DNA of 6,918 nt from Candidatus Sulfotelmatobacter sp. (GCA_030049565.1 JASIKQ010000148.1:1-6918), one strand, 5' to 3'; shown: positions 1 to 5,815, counted from the first letter of the stretch. Translations and numbers: made by a program. The notes: generated by a model from the letters alone, not told the origin.

Positions 1-1
1 C

Positions 2-700
2 GCCATTCCGCGGCGGCATACCAATCGCGGCCCGTACGACCCGCAGCGGCCAATCCCGGCCGAGTTCGTGGATGCGCTCAGTCGTCTGCCGGCCGATGAT
101 GCCAATGCGAAACTGTTCTTGTTCACCACCGAAGCCGATCGAAAAAAGATCGTCGAAATCAGCGCAACAGCCAATAATGAAATCTATTCCGATCCCAACG
201 TCCAGCGGGGCAGCGAACGCTGGGTCCGATTGAAATGGAGCGAAGTGCAGAAGCATCGCGATGGCTTGACCATTGACGCTTTCGGCCTGCCTCCCATCGC
301 CGACGCGATCGTTAAGATGATGACGCCAGGAATGCTGGCATGGGCTGGCTCGCACAGCGAGAAGCACGGATACTCAAATCTGATGCTCAGCGCACCCCTC
401 ATCGGATTCATCGCCGTGCGCGACCGCTACGACCAGGAACAGTGTTTGCGGGCGGGCCGCATCTGGCAGCGCGTTCACCTGCTGGCGACAGCCCGTGGCT
501 TAGCTGCACGCCCGTGTAACGAGGCCGTGGAAATGGTGGACCATGAGCGGGCGCTGAACCGGCCTGCATCCCGCGCCGCGCTTCTGAATGAAATTACGGG
601 GGATTCTAGCTGGCAGCCGACTTTCGTCTTCTACTTGGGCTATCCCAGGTTGACTGCGAACGCCAGCCCCCGGCGCGGGATTGAAGCCGTAATTGTGTAA
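2..700 (+). CDS. Acg-like nitroreductase family protein, C-terminal part (5' end outside window)
   Basis: The frame is open from the first bases of the window to the TAA at 698-700, so this is the 3' portion of a larger gene; a GTG at 68 is in frame but lies inside conserved sequence. The visible protein opens with RRHTNRGPYD, which resembles the R-x-TNR-x-x-(F/Y) segment of the Acg-type flavin nitroreductases. It ends with SPRRGIEAVIV, matching the SPRR..V tail of that family. Between these, a hydrophobic strand (LMLSAPLIGFIAV) is followed by a helix of the type GRIWQRVHLLATARGLAARP, the family's usual 'AG..lqr.lL.Atа.GLa..P' pattern. Family knowledge: these are FMN-dependent NAD(P)H oxidoreductases, often of unknown substrate, sometimes stress- or dormancy-associated. 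The substrate cannot be told here. It converges with the deoxyhypusine-synthase-like gene, leaving 50 bp between the two stop codons. Confidence 0.8.
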   Translation, partial: AIPRRHTNRGPYDPQRPIPAEFVDALSRLPADDANAKLFLFTTEADRKKIVEISATANNEIYSDPNVQRGSERWVRLKWSEVQKHRDGLTIDAFGLPPIADAIVKMMTPGMLAWAGSHSEKHGYSNLMLSAPLIGFIAVRDRYDQEQCLRAGRIWQRVHLLATARGLAARPCNEAVEMVDHERALNRPASRAALLNEITGDSSWQPTFVFYLGYPRLTANASPRRGIEAVIV

Positions 701-703
701 TCC

Positions 704-718
704 TGCCGCGATGCGGCA
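704..718. terminator. short hairpin between convergent genes
   Basis: TGCCGC (704-709) and GCGGCA (713-718) form a perfect 6-bp stem around a 3-base loop, four bases after the nitroreductase stop and 32 bases from the facing gene's stop. The position suits a bidirectional terminator for the two convergent genes. There is no T-tract on either side, so it does not meet the usual intrinsic terminator pattern. Confidence 0.3.
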
Positions 719-750
719 CACACACAGATGCGTGCCCCCCTACGAACTCA

Positions 751-1887
751 CTATTTCCGCGCCGCCGCGCTTTTCGTCTTACTCCCCCTGTTTCCCTTCT
801 TATCCAGCCGCTCCAGCACCGCGGCGACGATAAGCGGTAAACCTACGGTCGCGTCCACAAAAACTTCCCCGAACATTCCACCCTCGCTCGGAGGCACGAA
901 CTTTCCCCACGATACCGCCTCGCTATACGGACTTCCCGACAACCCTCCCCAATACACCGGCTCGGGGCAAATGCGGAGGCCATAGTGATAGCGCTTGAGA
1001 GGCACGTTTTCCCCCAGCCGCCGATGCCGCAACTCGCAGAAGGGGCCAAACTGCTGCGACCAGTTCCGCGGCACACCGCCGCCAATGGTAATAATTCCGA
1101 GTTTTTTCTGGCGCAGCAACGTCGCTGCAAAATGCTCGAGATCGAGAAATGGATCAAATCGAATTTTGTGTCTTCCCGTGGACTCCCGCAAACGATTACT
1201 CAATGCCGTATCCAGCCCCAACTCCGAATCGGTAAATGCAGGCACGAATACCGGCACACCCTGTTCGAGCGCCGACTTCAAAATTCCCCGCTGCTCGCGC
1301 GCGTTATGTGCCAGGTACGCTCCAATCGCGTGATTCAGTTTGTACGAGCACATGACTTCATTGTGGTCCCAACCCTCGAGGATCGTGGTCATCACTTCTT
1401 CCACGTCGTCCAGGTTCTGTTCTGGCTCGAGCGTGTCATAAACCCGGTTGTAACCCTGCTCGTACAACTCTTCATCCGTTACTTGAGGGTTGTAGCGGAA
1501 ATGAGCGCGACCGGTAGCTTCGACCAAGCCGTGAGCCATAAGCGCCCCGGTGGAAACCACGGCATTAACGATGCCGCGATCAATCAACTCCGTCACCACT
1601 AGCCCTTGCTTGGCCACGGTCATGGCGCCCGACAGCGTCATGACAACAAAACAATCTTCGTCGCGGGCCATCGCCTCCAGAACATCCGCCGCTTCCCCTA
1701 GTTGCCGCCCGGTGAATGCCGTTTTGGCCATCGCCCGCACCAGATCGTCAATGCTCTTTATCTTGCTCAGATCGAGCGGCTCCAGCGGCGTGAGCCGGTC
1801 TTCAATGGGATTGTGCAGATGACGATCCTTGCCTTCGCCGGAATGCAGCGGCGGCTGGTGACCCTTGGCATGATTTCCGTCTTTCAC
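751..1887 (-). CDS. deoxyhypusine synthase-like protein (probable polyamine aminobutyltransferase)
   Basis: The 378-residue product is a full-length member of the deoxyhypusine synthase (DHS/COG1899) family, usually about 330-380 residues. The segment EAVSWGK (323-329) carries the lysine that forms the enzyme-imine intermediate in eukaryotic DHS; by my count even the numbering agrees with human Lys329. NAD-site-like segments are TLSGAMTVAKQG near 84-95, STGALMAHGL near 112-121, and FTDSELGLD near 219-227. GGGVPRNW at 269-276 replaces the human GGG-x-x-KHH motif, and GGLSG at 314-318 replaces GSDSG, so several substrate-site residues differ from true DHS. Bacteria have no eIF5A, so hypusine formation is not expected; transfer of an aminobutyl group to putrescine (homospermidine-type product) is the likeliest role, by inference. 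The GTG start is chosen because GGGAGG lies 6 nt upstream. It is divergent from aguBA, which make putrescine. The C-terminus ends in a Lys/Arg/Ala-rich tail. Confidence 0.87.
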   Translation of the reverse strand: MKDGNHAKGHQPPLHSGEGKDRHLHNPIEDRLTPLEPLDLSKIKSIDDLVRAMAKTAFTGRQLGEAADVLEAMARDEDCFVVMTLSGAMTVAKQGLVVTELIDRGIVNAVVSTGALMAHGLVEATGRAHFRYNPQVTDEELYEQGYNRVYDTLEPEQNLDDVEEVMTTILEGWDHNEVMCSYKLNHAIGAYLAHNAREQRGILKSALEQGVPVFVPAFTDSELGLDTALSNRLRESTGRHKIRFDPFLDLEHFAATLLRQKKLGIITIGGGVPRNWSQQFGPFCELRHRRLGENVPLKRYHYGLRICPEPVYWGGLSGSPYSEAVSWGKFVPPSEGGMFGEVFVDATVGLPLIVAAVLERLDKKGNRGSKTKSAAARK

Positions 1888-1893
1888 GGTGCA

Positions 1894-1899
1894 CCTCCC
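1894..1899 (-). promoter_or_regulatory. Shine-Dalgarno site for the deoxyhypusine synthase-like gene
   Basis: On the minus strand GGGAGG sits 6 nt before the GTG at 1887-1885. It is the best ribosome binding site in the window and decides for the GTG over the next in-frame methionine, which is far inside the conserved domain. Confidence 0.75.
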
Positions 1900-2007
1900 A
1901 AGAACGCTCCGACAAAATACTCTACAGGAACCCGCTATACCTCTGCACGGCTTCGTATAAACCGCAATCTTTCAACTACGGACCCCGCGCGTTACACTCG
2001 TCAAGAT

Positions 2008-2184
2008 GCCGCCGTAGATTTCCTGCTCGATCTGGTGCAAAGTGAGTCTATGCATGCAGAAGCGGCCACCGAGGCCATTCTTGGGGCGCTGCCTTCCGAA
2101 GAAGTCATCCAGCGGCGGGAGCATCTGGTCGCCGGAAATCCGCGCCCGACGCGTGCATTTGCGGCTCATCGACGCAGCCGCTAA
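2008..2184 (+). pseudogene. possible remnant of a HEAT-repeat-like protein (C-terminal fragment)
   Basis: In the frame ending at the TAA 2182-2184, the translation has the heptad-like helical pattern AAVDFLLDLVQSES, then HAEAATEAILGALPSEEVI, then QRREHL. This is similar in style to the last helices of HEAT/PBS-lyase repeat proteins, where A..AL..L...EE...R is common. Upstream in the same frame the sequence loses this character and then runs antisense into the DHS-like gene, and there is no ribosome binding site. If real it is a decayed 3' fragment rather than a working gene. The match rests on composition and pattern only, so chance coding-like sequence in GC-rich DNA remains quite possible. 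Confidence 0.2.
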
Positions 2185-2190
2185 CTGTTT

Positions 2191-2225
2191 TGCTGATGGC
2201 CGATAGCTGAAAGCTGAGAGCTGTC
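2191..2225. repeat. degenerate 7-bp tandem repeat (AGCTGAN units)
   Basis: Consecutive heptamers read TGCTGAT, GGCCGAT, AGCTGAA, AGCTGAG, AGCTGTC; the last three share AGCTG. The array lies about 30 bp before the aguB start, in the divergent spacer. It may be a simple-sequence remnant or a helically phased protein-binding array. Nothing shows which. Confidence 0.5.
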
Positions 2226-2253
2226 TTTCAGATGCTATATTGATCACCAGACG

Positions 2254-3168
2254 ATGAGCCCGCTGCCGGATAAATATCGTGTGGCCCTGGTGCAGATGTC
2301 TTGTGGCCCCGAGCCAGAGCAAAATCTTCAGAAGGCTCTCGAACGCGTCGCCGATGCCGCCCGGCGCGGCGCCAAAGTGGTCTGCCTGCCTGAGCTGTTC
2401 GAAGCGCAATACTTCTGCCAGCGCGAAGATCATTCCCTGTTCGACTTAGCTGAGCCGATTCCCGGACCATCCAGCGAGCAGCTCGCCAAGGCCGCCCGCC
2501 AGCATGGCATTGTGCTTATTGCCTCGTTGTTCGAGAAGCGCGCGCCCGGCGTTTACCACAACACCGCGGCAATCTTCGATGCCGACGGCTCTCTGCGAGG
2601 CCTCTACCGCAAGATGCACATTCCCGACGATCCGCTGTATTACGAAAAGTTCTATTTCACCCCCGGCGATCTGGGCTTCCGTGCGCTCGATACGAACGTT
2701 GGCCGGCTGGGAACTTTGGTCTGCTGGGATCAATGGTTCCCCGAGGGCGCACGCCTGACCGCGCTGCAAGGCGCGAACGTGCTGTTTTATCCCACGGCGA
2801 TTGGCTGGCATCCCGCCGAGAAAGCCGAATTCGGCGCAGCCCAGCATGACGCCTGGCGCACCATTCAGCGCGCCCACGCCATCGCCAACGGAGTTTATGT
2901 GGCTGTCGTCAATCGCGTAGGCTTCGAGACCGGCAACGTTCGCGGCAAGTCGGCGCCCGGCCAGGGACTCGAATTCTGGGGTGCCTCGTTTTTCTGCGAC
3001 CCGTTTGGCCGCGTGCTGGCGGAGGGTTCGAGCGATCGCGAAGAAATCATCGTAGGCGACGTTGACCTGAAGGCTCTGGAAGAAATCCGCCGCAACTGGC
3101 CTTTCCTGCGCGACCGCAGAATAGACGCCTACGGACCGATTACTAACCGCCTGCTGGATGCGCGCTAA
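2254..3168 (+). CDS. aguB: N-carbamoylputrescine amidase
   Basis: This 304-residue carbon-nitrogen hydrolase (nitrilase superfamily) matches AguB, which hydrolyses N-carbamoylputrescine to putrescine, CO2 and ammonia in the cytoplasm. The catalytic triad is visible: Glu47 in LPELFE, Lys120 in YRKMHIPDD, and Cys157 in CWDQWFPE. Glu131 in YYEKFYF is the additional conserved glutamate. Segments diagnostic of AguB rather than other amidases are QYFCQ (52-56), FYPTAIGW (178-185), and the C-terminal FLRDRRIDAYGPI. Length is typical of the family (about 290-300). The ATG at 2254 gives an N-terminus that fits the family (MSPLPDKYRVALVQM), although no clear Shine-Dalgarno precedes it. aguA follows after 6 nt, so the two are surely cotranscribed and catalyse consecutive steps. 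Confidence 0.95.
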   Translation: MSPLPDKYRVALVQMSCGPEPEQNLQKALERVADAARRGAKVVCLPELFEAQYFCQREDHSLFDLAEPIPGPSSEQLAKAARQHGIVLIASLFEKRAPGVYHNTAAIFDADGSLRGLYRKMHIPDDPLYYEKFYFTPGDLGFRALDTNVGRLGTLVCWDQWFPEGARLTALQGANVLFYPTAIGWHPAEKAEFGAAQHDAWRTIQRAHAIANGVYVAVVNRVGFETGNVRGKSAPGQGLEFWGASFFCDPFGRVLAEGSSDREEIIVGDVDLKALEEIRRNWPFLRDRRIDAYGPITNRLLDAR

Positions 3169-3174
3169 ATCCCC

Positions 3175-4338
3175 GTGACGACGCCTCGCCGCCAACCTTC
3201 AAGTAATACTTTAACAACCGCTCCGTCGCACCGCAGTCCTGGCCAGCTGGGTTATCGCATGCCGGCCGAATGCGAACCGCATGCCGCCACCTGGCTCGCT
3301 TGGCCGCATTATCATGGCGACTGGCCGGGAAAGTTCGAGCCGATTCCCTGGGTCTATGCGGAGATCATCCGCAATCTCGGCCGACATGAACGCGTCGAAT
3401 TGATCGTCAACGATCCAGCATCTGAGCGCCAAGTCAGAAAACTGCTGGTGCGGGCGAATGCCTTCTCAACCAATATTCGCTTTCACCGATGGCCCACCGA
3501 CCGCGTCTGGCTGCGCGACTCCGGCTGCATTTTCATAACCCGGGAAGGGCACGAGTTTACTCGTGCCAATGCGGCGCCCAAAGAGATGAGGGTTTCAGCC
3601 CCTAAGGGTCTAGCCCTCAACTTCCGCTTTAACGCCTGGGCCAAATATTCCAATTACCGCCGCGATGAAAAAGTTGCTTCCTTGATGGCCGATGCCGCTC
3701 GCGCGCAAAAAATCATCCCAATGCATCGCCAAAGCCGCATCGTTCTCGAAGGCGGCTCCATCGACGTCAACGGACGCGGTACTCTGCTCACCACTGAAGA
3801 ATGCCTTCTCAGTAAAATCCAGCGACGCAACCCGGGCGTGTCGCGCAACGATTATGAAAAGATTTTTGCCGACTACCTCGGGGCATCAAATGTAATCTGG
3901 CTCGGCAAAGGAATCTCCGGCGACGATACCCACGGCCACGTTGACGATCTTGCCCGTTTCGTCAGCCCAGACACGGTCGTGACTATGATCGAAAGCAATC
4001 GCAAGGACACGAATCATGCGTCTCTGCGCGAAAACTTTCGTCGCCTGCACGCCGCATGCGATCAGGATGGCAAACCGCTCAACGTCATCGAAATCCCGAT
4101 GCCACGCCCCGTATTCTTCGAAAAGCGCCGCCTTCCTGCGAGCTACGCCAATTTCTACATCGCCAATGGAATCGTGCTTGTGCCAGTCTTCAACGACCCC
4201 AACGACGGCATCGCCCTAAACACGCTGGCAACCGTATTTCCAACCCGCGAAGTTGTACCCATTTATTCTGGTGATCTCGTGTGGGGATTTGGCACCCTGC
4301 ATTGCATGACGCAGCAGCAACCGTTGATCCTCGCTTGA
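3175..4338 (+). CDS. aguA: agmatine deiminase
   Basis: The 387-residue product is an agmatine deiminase of the peptidylarginine-deiminase-like fold, converting agmatine to N-carbamoylputrescine and ammonia, the substrate of the neighbouring AguB. Key sites are RDSG with Asp115, LEGGS with Glu192, GHVDD with His255, and the nucleophile Cys377 in GFGTLHCMTQQQP near the C-terminus. The core family motif GYRMPAEC (26-33) and ATWLAWP show the true N-terminal domain. The roughly 25 residues before it are Ser/Thr/Pro/Arg-rich and not conserved. The GTG start 6 nt after aguB suggests translational coupling; an internal ATG at 3259 (Met29) would cut into the conserved motif. Odd points: DSGC replaces the usual DSGP; GFGTLHC replaces GGGN(I/L)HC; and residues about 123-148 form an extra segment between RDSGCIF and RFNAWAKY, encoded by two DNA palindromes (see the repeat entry). 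Confidence 0.94.
   Translation: MTTPRRQPSSNTLTTAPSHRSPGQLGYRMPAECEPHAATWLAWPHYHGDWPGKFEPIPWVYAEIIRNLGRHERVELIVNDPASERQVRKLLVRANAFSTNIRFHRWPTDRVWLRDSGCIFITREGHEFTRANAAPKEMRVSAPKGLALNFRFNAWAKYSNYRRDEKVASLMADAARAQKIIPMHRQSRIVLEGGSIDVNGRGTLLTTEECLLSKIQRRNPGVSRNDYEKIFADYLGASNVIWLGKGISGDDTHGHVDDLARFVSPDTVVTMIESNRKDTNHASLRENFRRLHAACDQDGKPLNVIEIPMPRPVFFEKRRLPASYANFYIANGIVLVPVFNDPNDGIALNTLATVFPTREVVPIYSGDLVWGFGTLHCMTQQQPLILA
3548..3618. repeat. paired palindromes inserted in frame inside aguA (REP-like element)
   Basis: Two hairpin-forming sequences lie side by side within the coding region. The first is GGCACGAGT (3548-3556) and ACTCGTGCC (3559-3567), a perfect 9-base inverted repeat around TT. The second is GAGGGTT (3588-3594) with AGCCCTC (3612-3618), 7 pairs including one G-T, enclosing an inner GCCC/GGGT. 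Each has the look of the 'GGCACG...CGTGCC' and 'AGCCCC.AA.GGG' hairpins that I recall as dispersed intergenic repeats in Acidobacteriota. They encode roughly residues 125-148 of AguA, a loop where short bacterial homologues have about 12 residues rather than 28. The frame stays open, so the element appears to be tolerated in the protein. Confidence 0.6.
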
Positions 4339-4351
4339 TCAGTGCACTGAT
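4338..4351. repeat. perfect 14-bp palindrome at the end of aguA
   Basis: ATCAGTGCACTGAT is identical to its own reverse complement and begins at the last base of the aguA stop codon. As RNA it could form a 5-bp stem with a TGCA loop, and TTTTT follows at 4366-4370, 14 nt later. That is too far and too weak for a standard terminator. It could instead be a dimeric-protein operator or a chance palindrome. Confidence 0.4.
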
Positions 4352-4375
4352 ACGAGTCGAGGCAGTTTTTGGGGG

Positions 4376-4403
4376 GAAAAAGCGGGCCAAAATGGGCCCG
4401 CTT
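4376..4403 (-). terminator. intrinsic terminator of the secreted Pro/Asn-rich protein gene
   Basis: AGCGGGCC (4381-4388) and GGCCCGCT (4395-4402) form a perfect 8-bp GC-rich stem with a 6-base loop, extended by one A-T pair. Read on the minus strand it lies 18 nt after the stop codon at 4422 and runs straight into TTTTT before a C-run. This is a standard Rho-independent layout with a short T-tract. It may also slow transcription coming from aguA on the other strand. Confidence 0.7.
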
Positions 4404-4421
4404 GCTCGAAATCACCTGTAC

Positions 4422-4961
4422 CTACCTTCCCGGACCAGACGGACTGCTGGGCGGCGGAGTGGTAGAGCCCGGATTCGTAGTTCCAGGATTCGATCCTGGA
4501 TTGGCCCTGTCCGGATTCGACCCTGGATTTTGCATCCCGGGGTTCGATCCTGGATTCGGATTACCCGGATTGTTCGCTCCTCCGTTGGGCGATGTTCCTG
4601 GATTGGTAGTCTCGCCGGGGGTTGCCGTCGTATTTGGCGTGCTTCCCGGCATGGCATTATCCGGATTGGTTTGCGGTTGCGTTTCGGTTGTATTGGGATT
4701 GTTTGGGTTTGTTTGCGGTGTGTTGGGATTAGTCGGGTTGGTTTGCGGCGTCTGTCCTGTCGGCGGAGCAGTCTGACTTCCCGTCGGCGGCGTTCCCGTA
4801 TTTCCCGTGGGCGGCGCTCCCGGAGTCGTTTGGCCGGGCGTCGCCTGTCCCGCAGTTCCTCGGCCCGCTGGCGCTGCTCCGCCTCCGGGTGCGGCCTGCG
4901 CCACCACCCAGCTTGCGCAGCACAGAATCACTGACAACAACGTAAGCTTTCCGAACGACAT
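4422..4961 (-). CDS. secreted low-complexity Pro/Asn/Gly/Thr-rich repeat protein
   Basis: A 179-residue protein of unknown function. Residues 1-23 form a typical Sec signal peptide: Lys at 5, then the hydrophobic core LTLLSVILCCASWVV, then AQA before A24 as a likely signal peptidase I site. Two cysteines at 14-15 do not fit a lipobox. The rest is entirely low complexity with almost no hydrophobic or aromatic residues, so a disordered, extracytoplasmic chain is expected. It contains PPTG motifs (50-69), TNPNNPNT-type stretches (74-101), and a 9-residue tandem repeat NPGSNPG-x-x (136-166). GGAGG at 4971-4975, 9 nt before the ATG, supports the start. A terminator follows. It converges with aguA and is downstream of nuoI on the same strand, separated by about 200 bp. 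No homology-based function can be offered; a cell-wall or matrix spacer is only a guess. Confidence 0.72.
   Translation of the reverse strand: MSFGKLTLLSVILCCASWVVAQAAPGGGAAPAGRGTAGQATPGQTTPGAPPTGNTGTPPTGSQTAPPTGQTPQTNPTNPNTPQTNPNNPNTTETQPQTNPDNAMPGSTPNTTATPGETTNPGTSPNGGANNPGNPNPGSNPGMQNPGSNPDRANPGSNPGTTNPGSTTPPPSSPSGPGR
4464..4556. repeat. 27-bp tandem repeat (minisatellite) in the secreted protein gene
   Basis: The + strand motif TTCGA(T/C)CCTGG recurs at 4489, 4516 and 4543, exactly 27 bp apart, with a fourth partial unit. It encodes the 9-residue units NPGSNPGMQ, NPGSNPDRA, NPGSNPGTT and NPGS. The unit at 4483-4499 is itself an inverted repeat, CCAGGAT-TCG-ATCCTGG. The 27-bp period keeps the frame when unit number changes. 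Confidence 0.8.
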
Positions 4962-4970
4962 ATTCTTAGG

Positions 4971-4975
4971 CCTCC
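4971..4975 (-). promoter_or_regulatory. Shine-Dalgarno site of the secreted repeat protein
   Basis: GGAGG on the minus strand lies 9 nt upstream of the ATG at 4961-4959. Together with the signal peptide it shows that the minus-strand frame, not the long plus-strand frames across the same DNA, is the real gene. Confidence 0.65.
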
Positions 4976-5158
4976 AGCCTTGAAATCTCTGGCAATTCCT
5001 CGCTGGCGCGGGCTAAAGAAATCCATAAGCGCAAGTGTGGGGGCGGAGGCGGAACCATAATATCCGGAGGATGCCTTATCTGTCCGAAAGCGATTAGGTA
5101 GCCGTATCGGGTAAAAGATGCATGAGTCGCAGCTGGAGACTCGAGGAGGGAAACCAGC

Positions 5159-5614
5159 TTATTTCTTGTACTGCGTCGGCTGCGGGCCTTTTTCCAGCGT
5201 CTCCCGGTCCCAGATCCAGCCTTCGCGGCTGTAACTGGCAAGCTCGAAATCTTGCGTCAGTTCGAGGGCGTCCACGGGACACGCATCTTCGCACAGGCCG
5301 CAGAACATGCAGCGGCTCAGATCATAAGTAAAGTTGGTCAGTTCTTTGCGGCGGGTTTGCTCGTTGCGCGCGCTCGAAACCACGATGAGATGCTCGGGAC
5401 ACGCCAGCGCACACAAGTCGCAGGCGATGCACATCGTCTCATCGGTATCGGGATTCACGTTCAGCCGCGGAGCGCCCCGGTAGCGCTCGGCCACCTGCGG
5501 CCTCTCCAGCGGATACTGCTCGGTATAAATCTCTTTCGGATCCTGATAACGGAACGTGACCTTCAATCCCTGCAAAAGGTCAAGCAGAAAGATCTTGCGC
5601 AGCAGATTCGGCAT
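5159..5614 (-). CDS. nuoI: NADH-quinone oxidoreductase subunit I (NuoI), 2x[4Fe-4S]
   Basis: The product is the TYKY/NuoI subunit of respiratory complex I, which carries two [4Fe-4S] clusters (N6a, N6b) passing electrons from the peripheral arm towards NuoB and quinone. Two ferredoxin motifs are present with all eight cysteines: CIACDLCALACP (Cys62, 65, 68, 72) and CMFCGLCEDACP (Cys102, 105, 108, 112). The N-terminal amphipathic segment LLRKIFLLDLLQGLKVTFRY is typical for anchoring near the membrane arm, and DALELTQDFELASYSREG is the family's post-cluster signature. I start at the ATG of 5614 (151 residues), with GGGA 8 nt upstream and homology-like sequence beginning here. The same frame is open to further ATGs at 5620, 5644 and 5665 (168 residues), whose added residues look unconserved. 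No other nuo gene is in the window on either side, which is unusual for a subunit normally encoded between nuoH and nuoJ. Confidence 0.9.
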   Translation of the reverse strand: MPNLLRKIFLLDLLQGLKVTFRYQDPKEIYTEQYPLERPQVAERYRGAPRLNVNPDTDETMCIACDLCALACPEHLIVVSSARNEQTRRKELTNFTYDLSRCMFCGLCEDACPVDALELTQDFELASYSREGWIWDRETLEKGPQPTQYKK

Positions 5615-5687
5615 CCCCATGGTCCCAAGAATAACACCCGTCATGGCCGCGTGCCAGTAGGCCATCCCGGTAGTGGCTCTGCTTGGA

Positions 5688-5815
5688 TGTCATTCCGAGC
5701 GAGCGTATTTTGGGCAGCGAAAGCCTGCCCTGAGTGAAGTCGAAGGGAATCTGGGCGAGCCTCGCGCTACCACGGAGCCTGCCCTGAGAGAGCGCAAGCG
5801 ACCGAACGGGCGAGT
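5688..5815. repeat. dispersed intergenic repeat cluster with direct repeats of AGCCTGCCCTGAG
   Basis: ATGTCATTCCGAGCGAGCG (5688-5706) and GAATCTGGGCGAGC (5747-5760) resemble the two halves of a repeat I recall as common in Acidobacteriota and other soil bacteria, here apparently interrupted. Between them is AGCCTGCCCTGAG (5722-5734) followed by TGAAGTCGAAGGG. The identical 13-mer recurs at 5776-5788, followed by AGAGCGCAAGCG. A related GCCCTGAG...AAGCG copy occurs at 6267-6287 inside the start region of tadA. These look like non-autonomous, mobile-type small repeats rather than genes. Confidence 0.6.

Larger units (their letters stand above)
1888..2253. other. divergent intergenic region between the DHS-like gene and aguB
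   Basis: This 366-bp spacer must hold the promoters of both divergent polyamine genes. I see no convincing paired -35/-10 boxes. A TATATT at 2236-2241 could be a -10 element for aguB, but it is only 12 nt before the ATG and lacks a good -35. The region also contains a stretch of coding-like sequence (2008-2184) and a 7-bp-period degenerate repeat (2191-2225), listed separately. No tRNA or riboswitch fold was recognised. Confidence 0.5.

Noticed and set aside
985..1602. 205-codon plus-strand frame across the DHS-like gene
   Set aside because: It is antisense to a well-supported enzyme gene; its translation shows no family pattern.
2236..2241. TATATT as the -10 box of aguB
   Set aside because: No matching -35 at 16-18 bp, and it is so close to the ATG that the transcript would be almost leaderless; not strong enough to list.
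2446..3195. 249-codon open frame on the minus strand across aguB
   Set aside because: It is fully antisense to a gene with an intact catalytic triad, has no ribosome binding site, and no recognisable protein pattern; GC-rich codon use explains it.
4464..4556. CRISPR array suggested by regular 27-bp spacing of a partly palindromic unit
   Set aside because: The units are contiguous with no unique spacers and encode a regular 9-residue protein repeat in frame with a signal-peptide-bearing gene.
4281..4934. Long Arg/Ser-rich and GFDPG-rich plus-strand frames across the secreted protein gene
   Set aside because: They are products of the low-complexity DNA read on the wrong strand. The minus-strand frame has a signal peptide, a Shine-Dalgarno site and a terminator.
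5131..5159. AGCTGG/CCAGCT inverted repeat right after the nuoI stop as a terminator
   Set aside because: Only 6 bp of stem with a 17-base loop and no T-tract on the minus strand.
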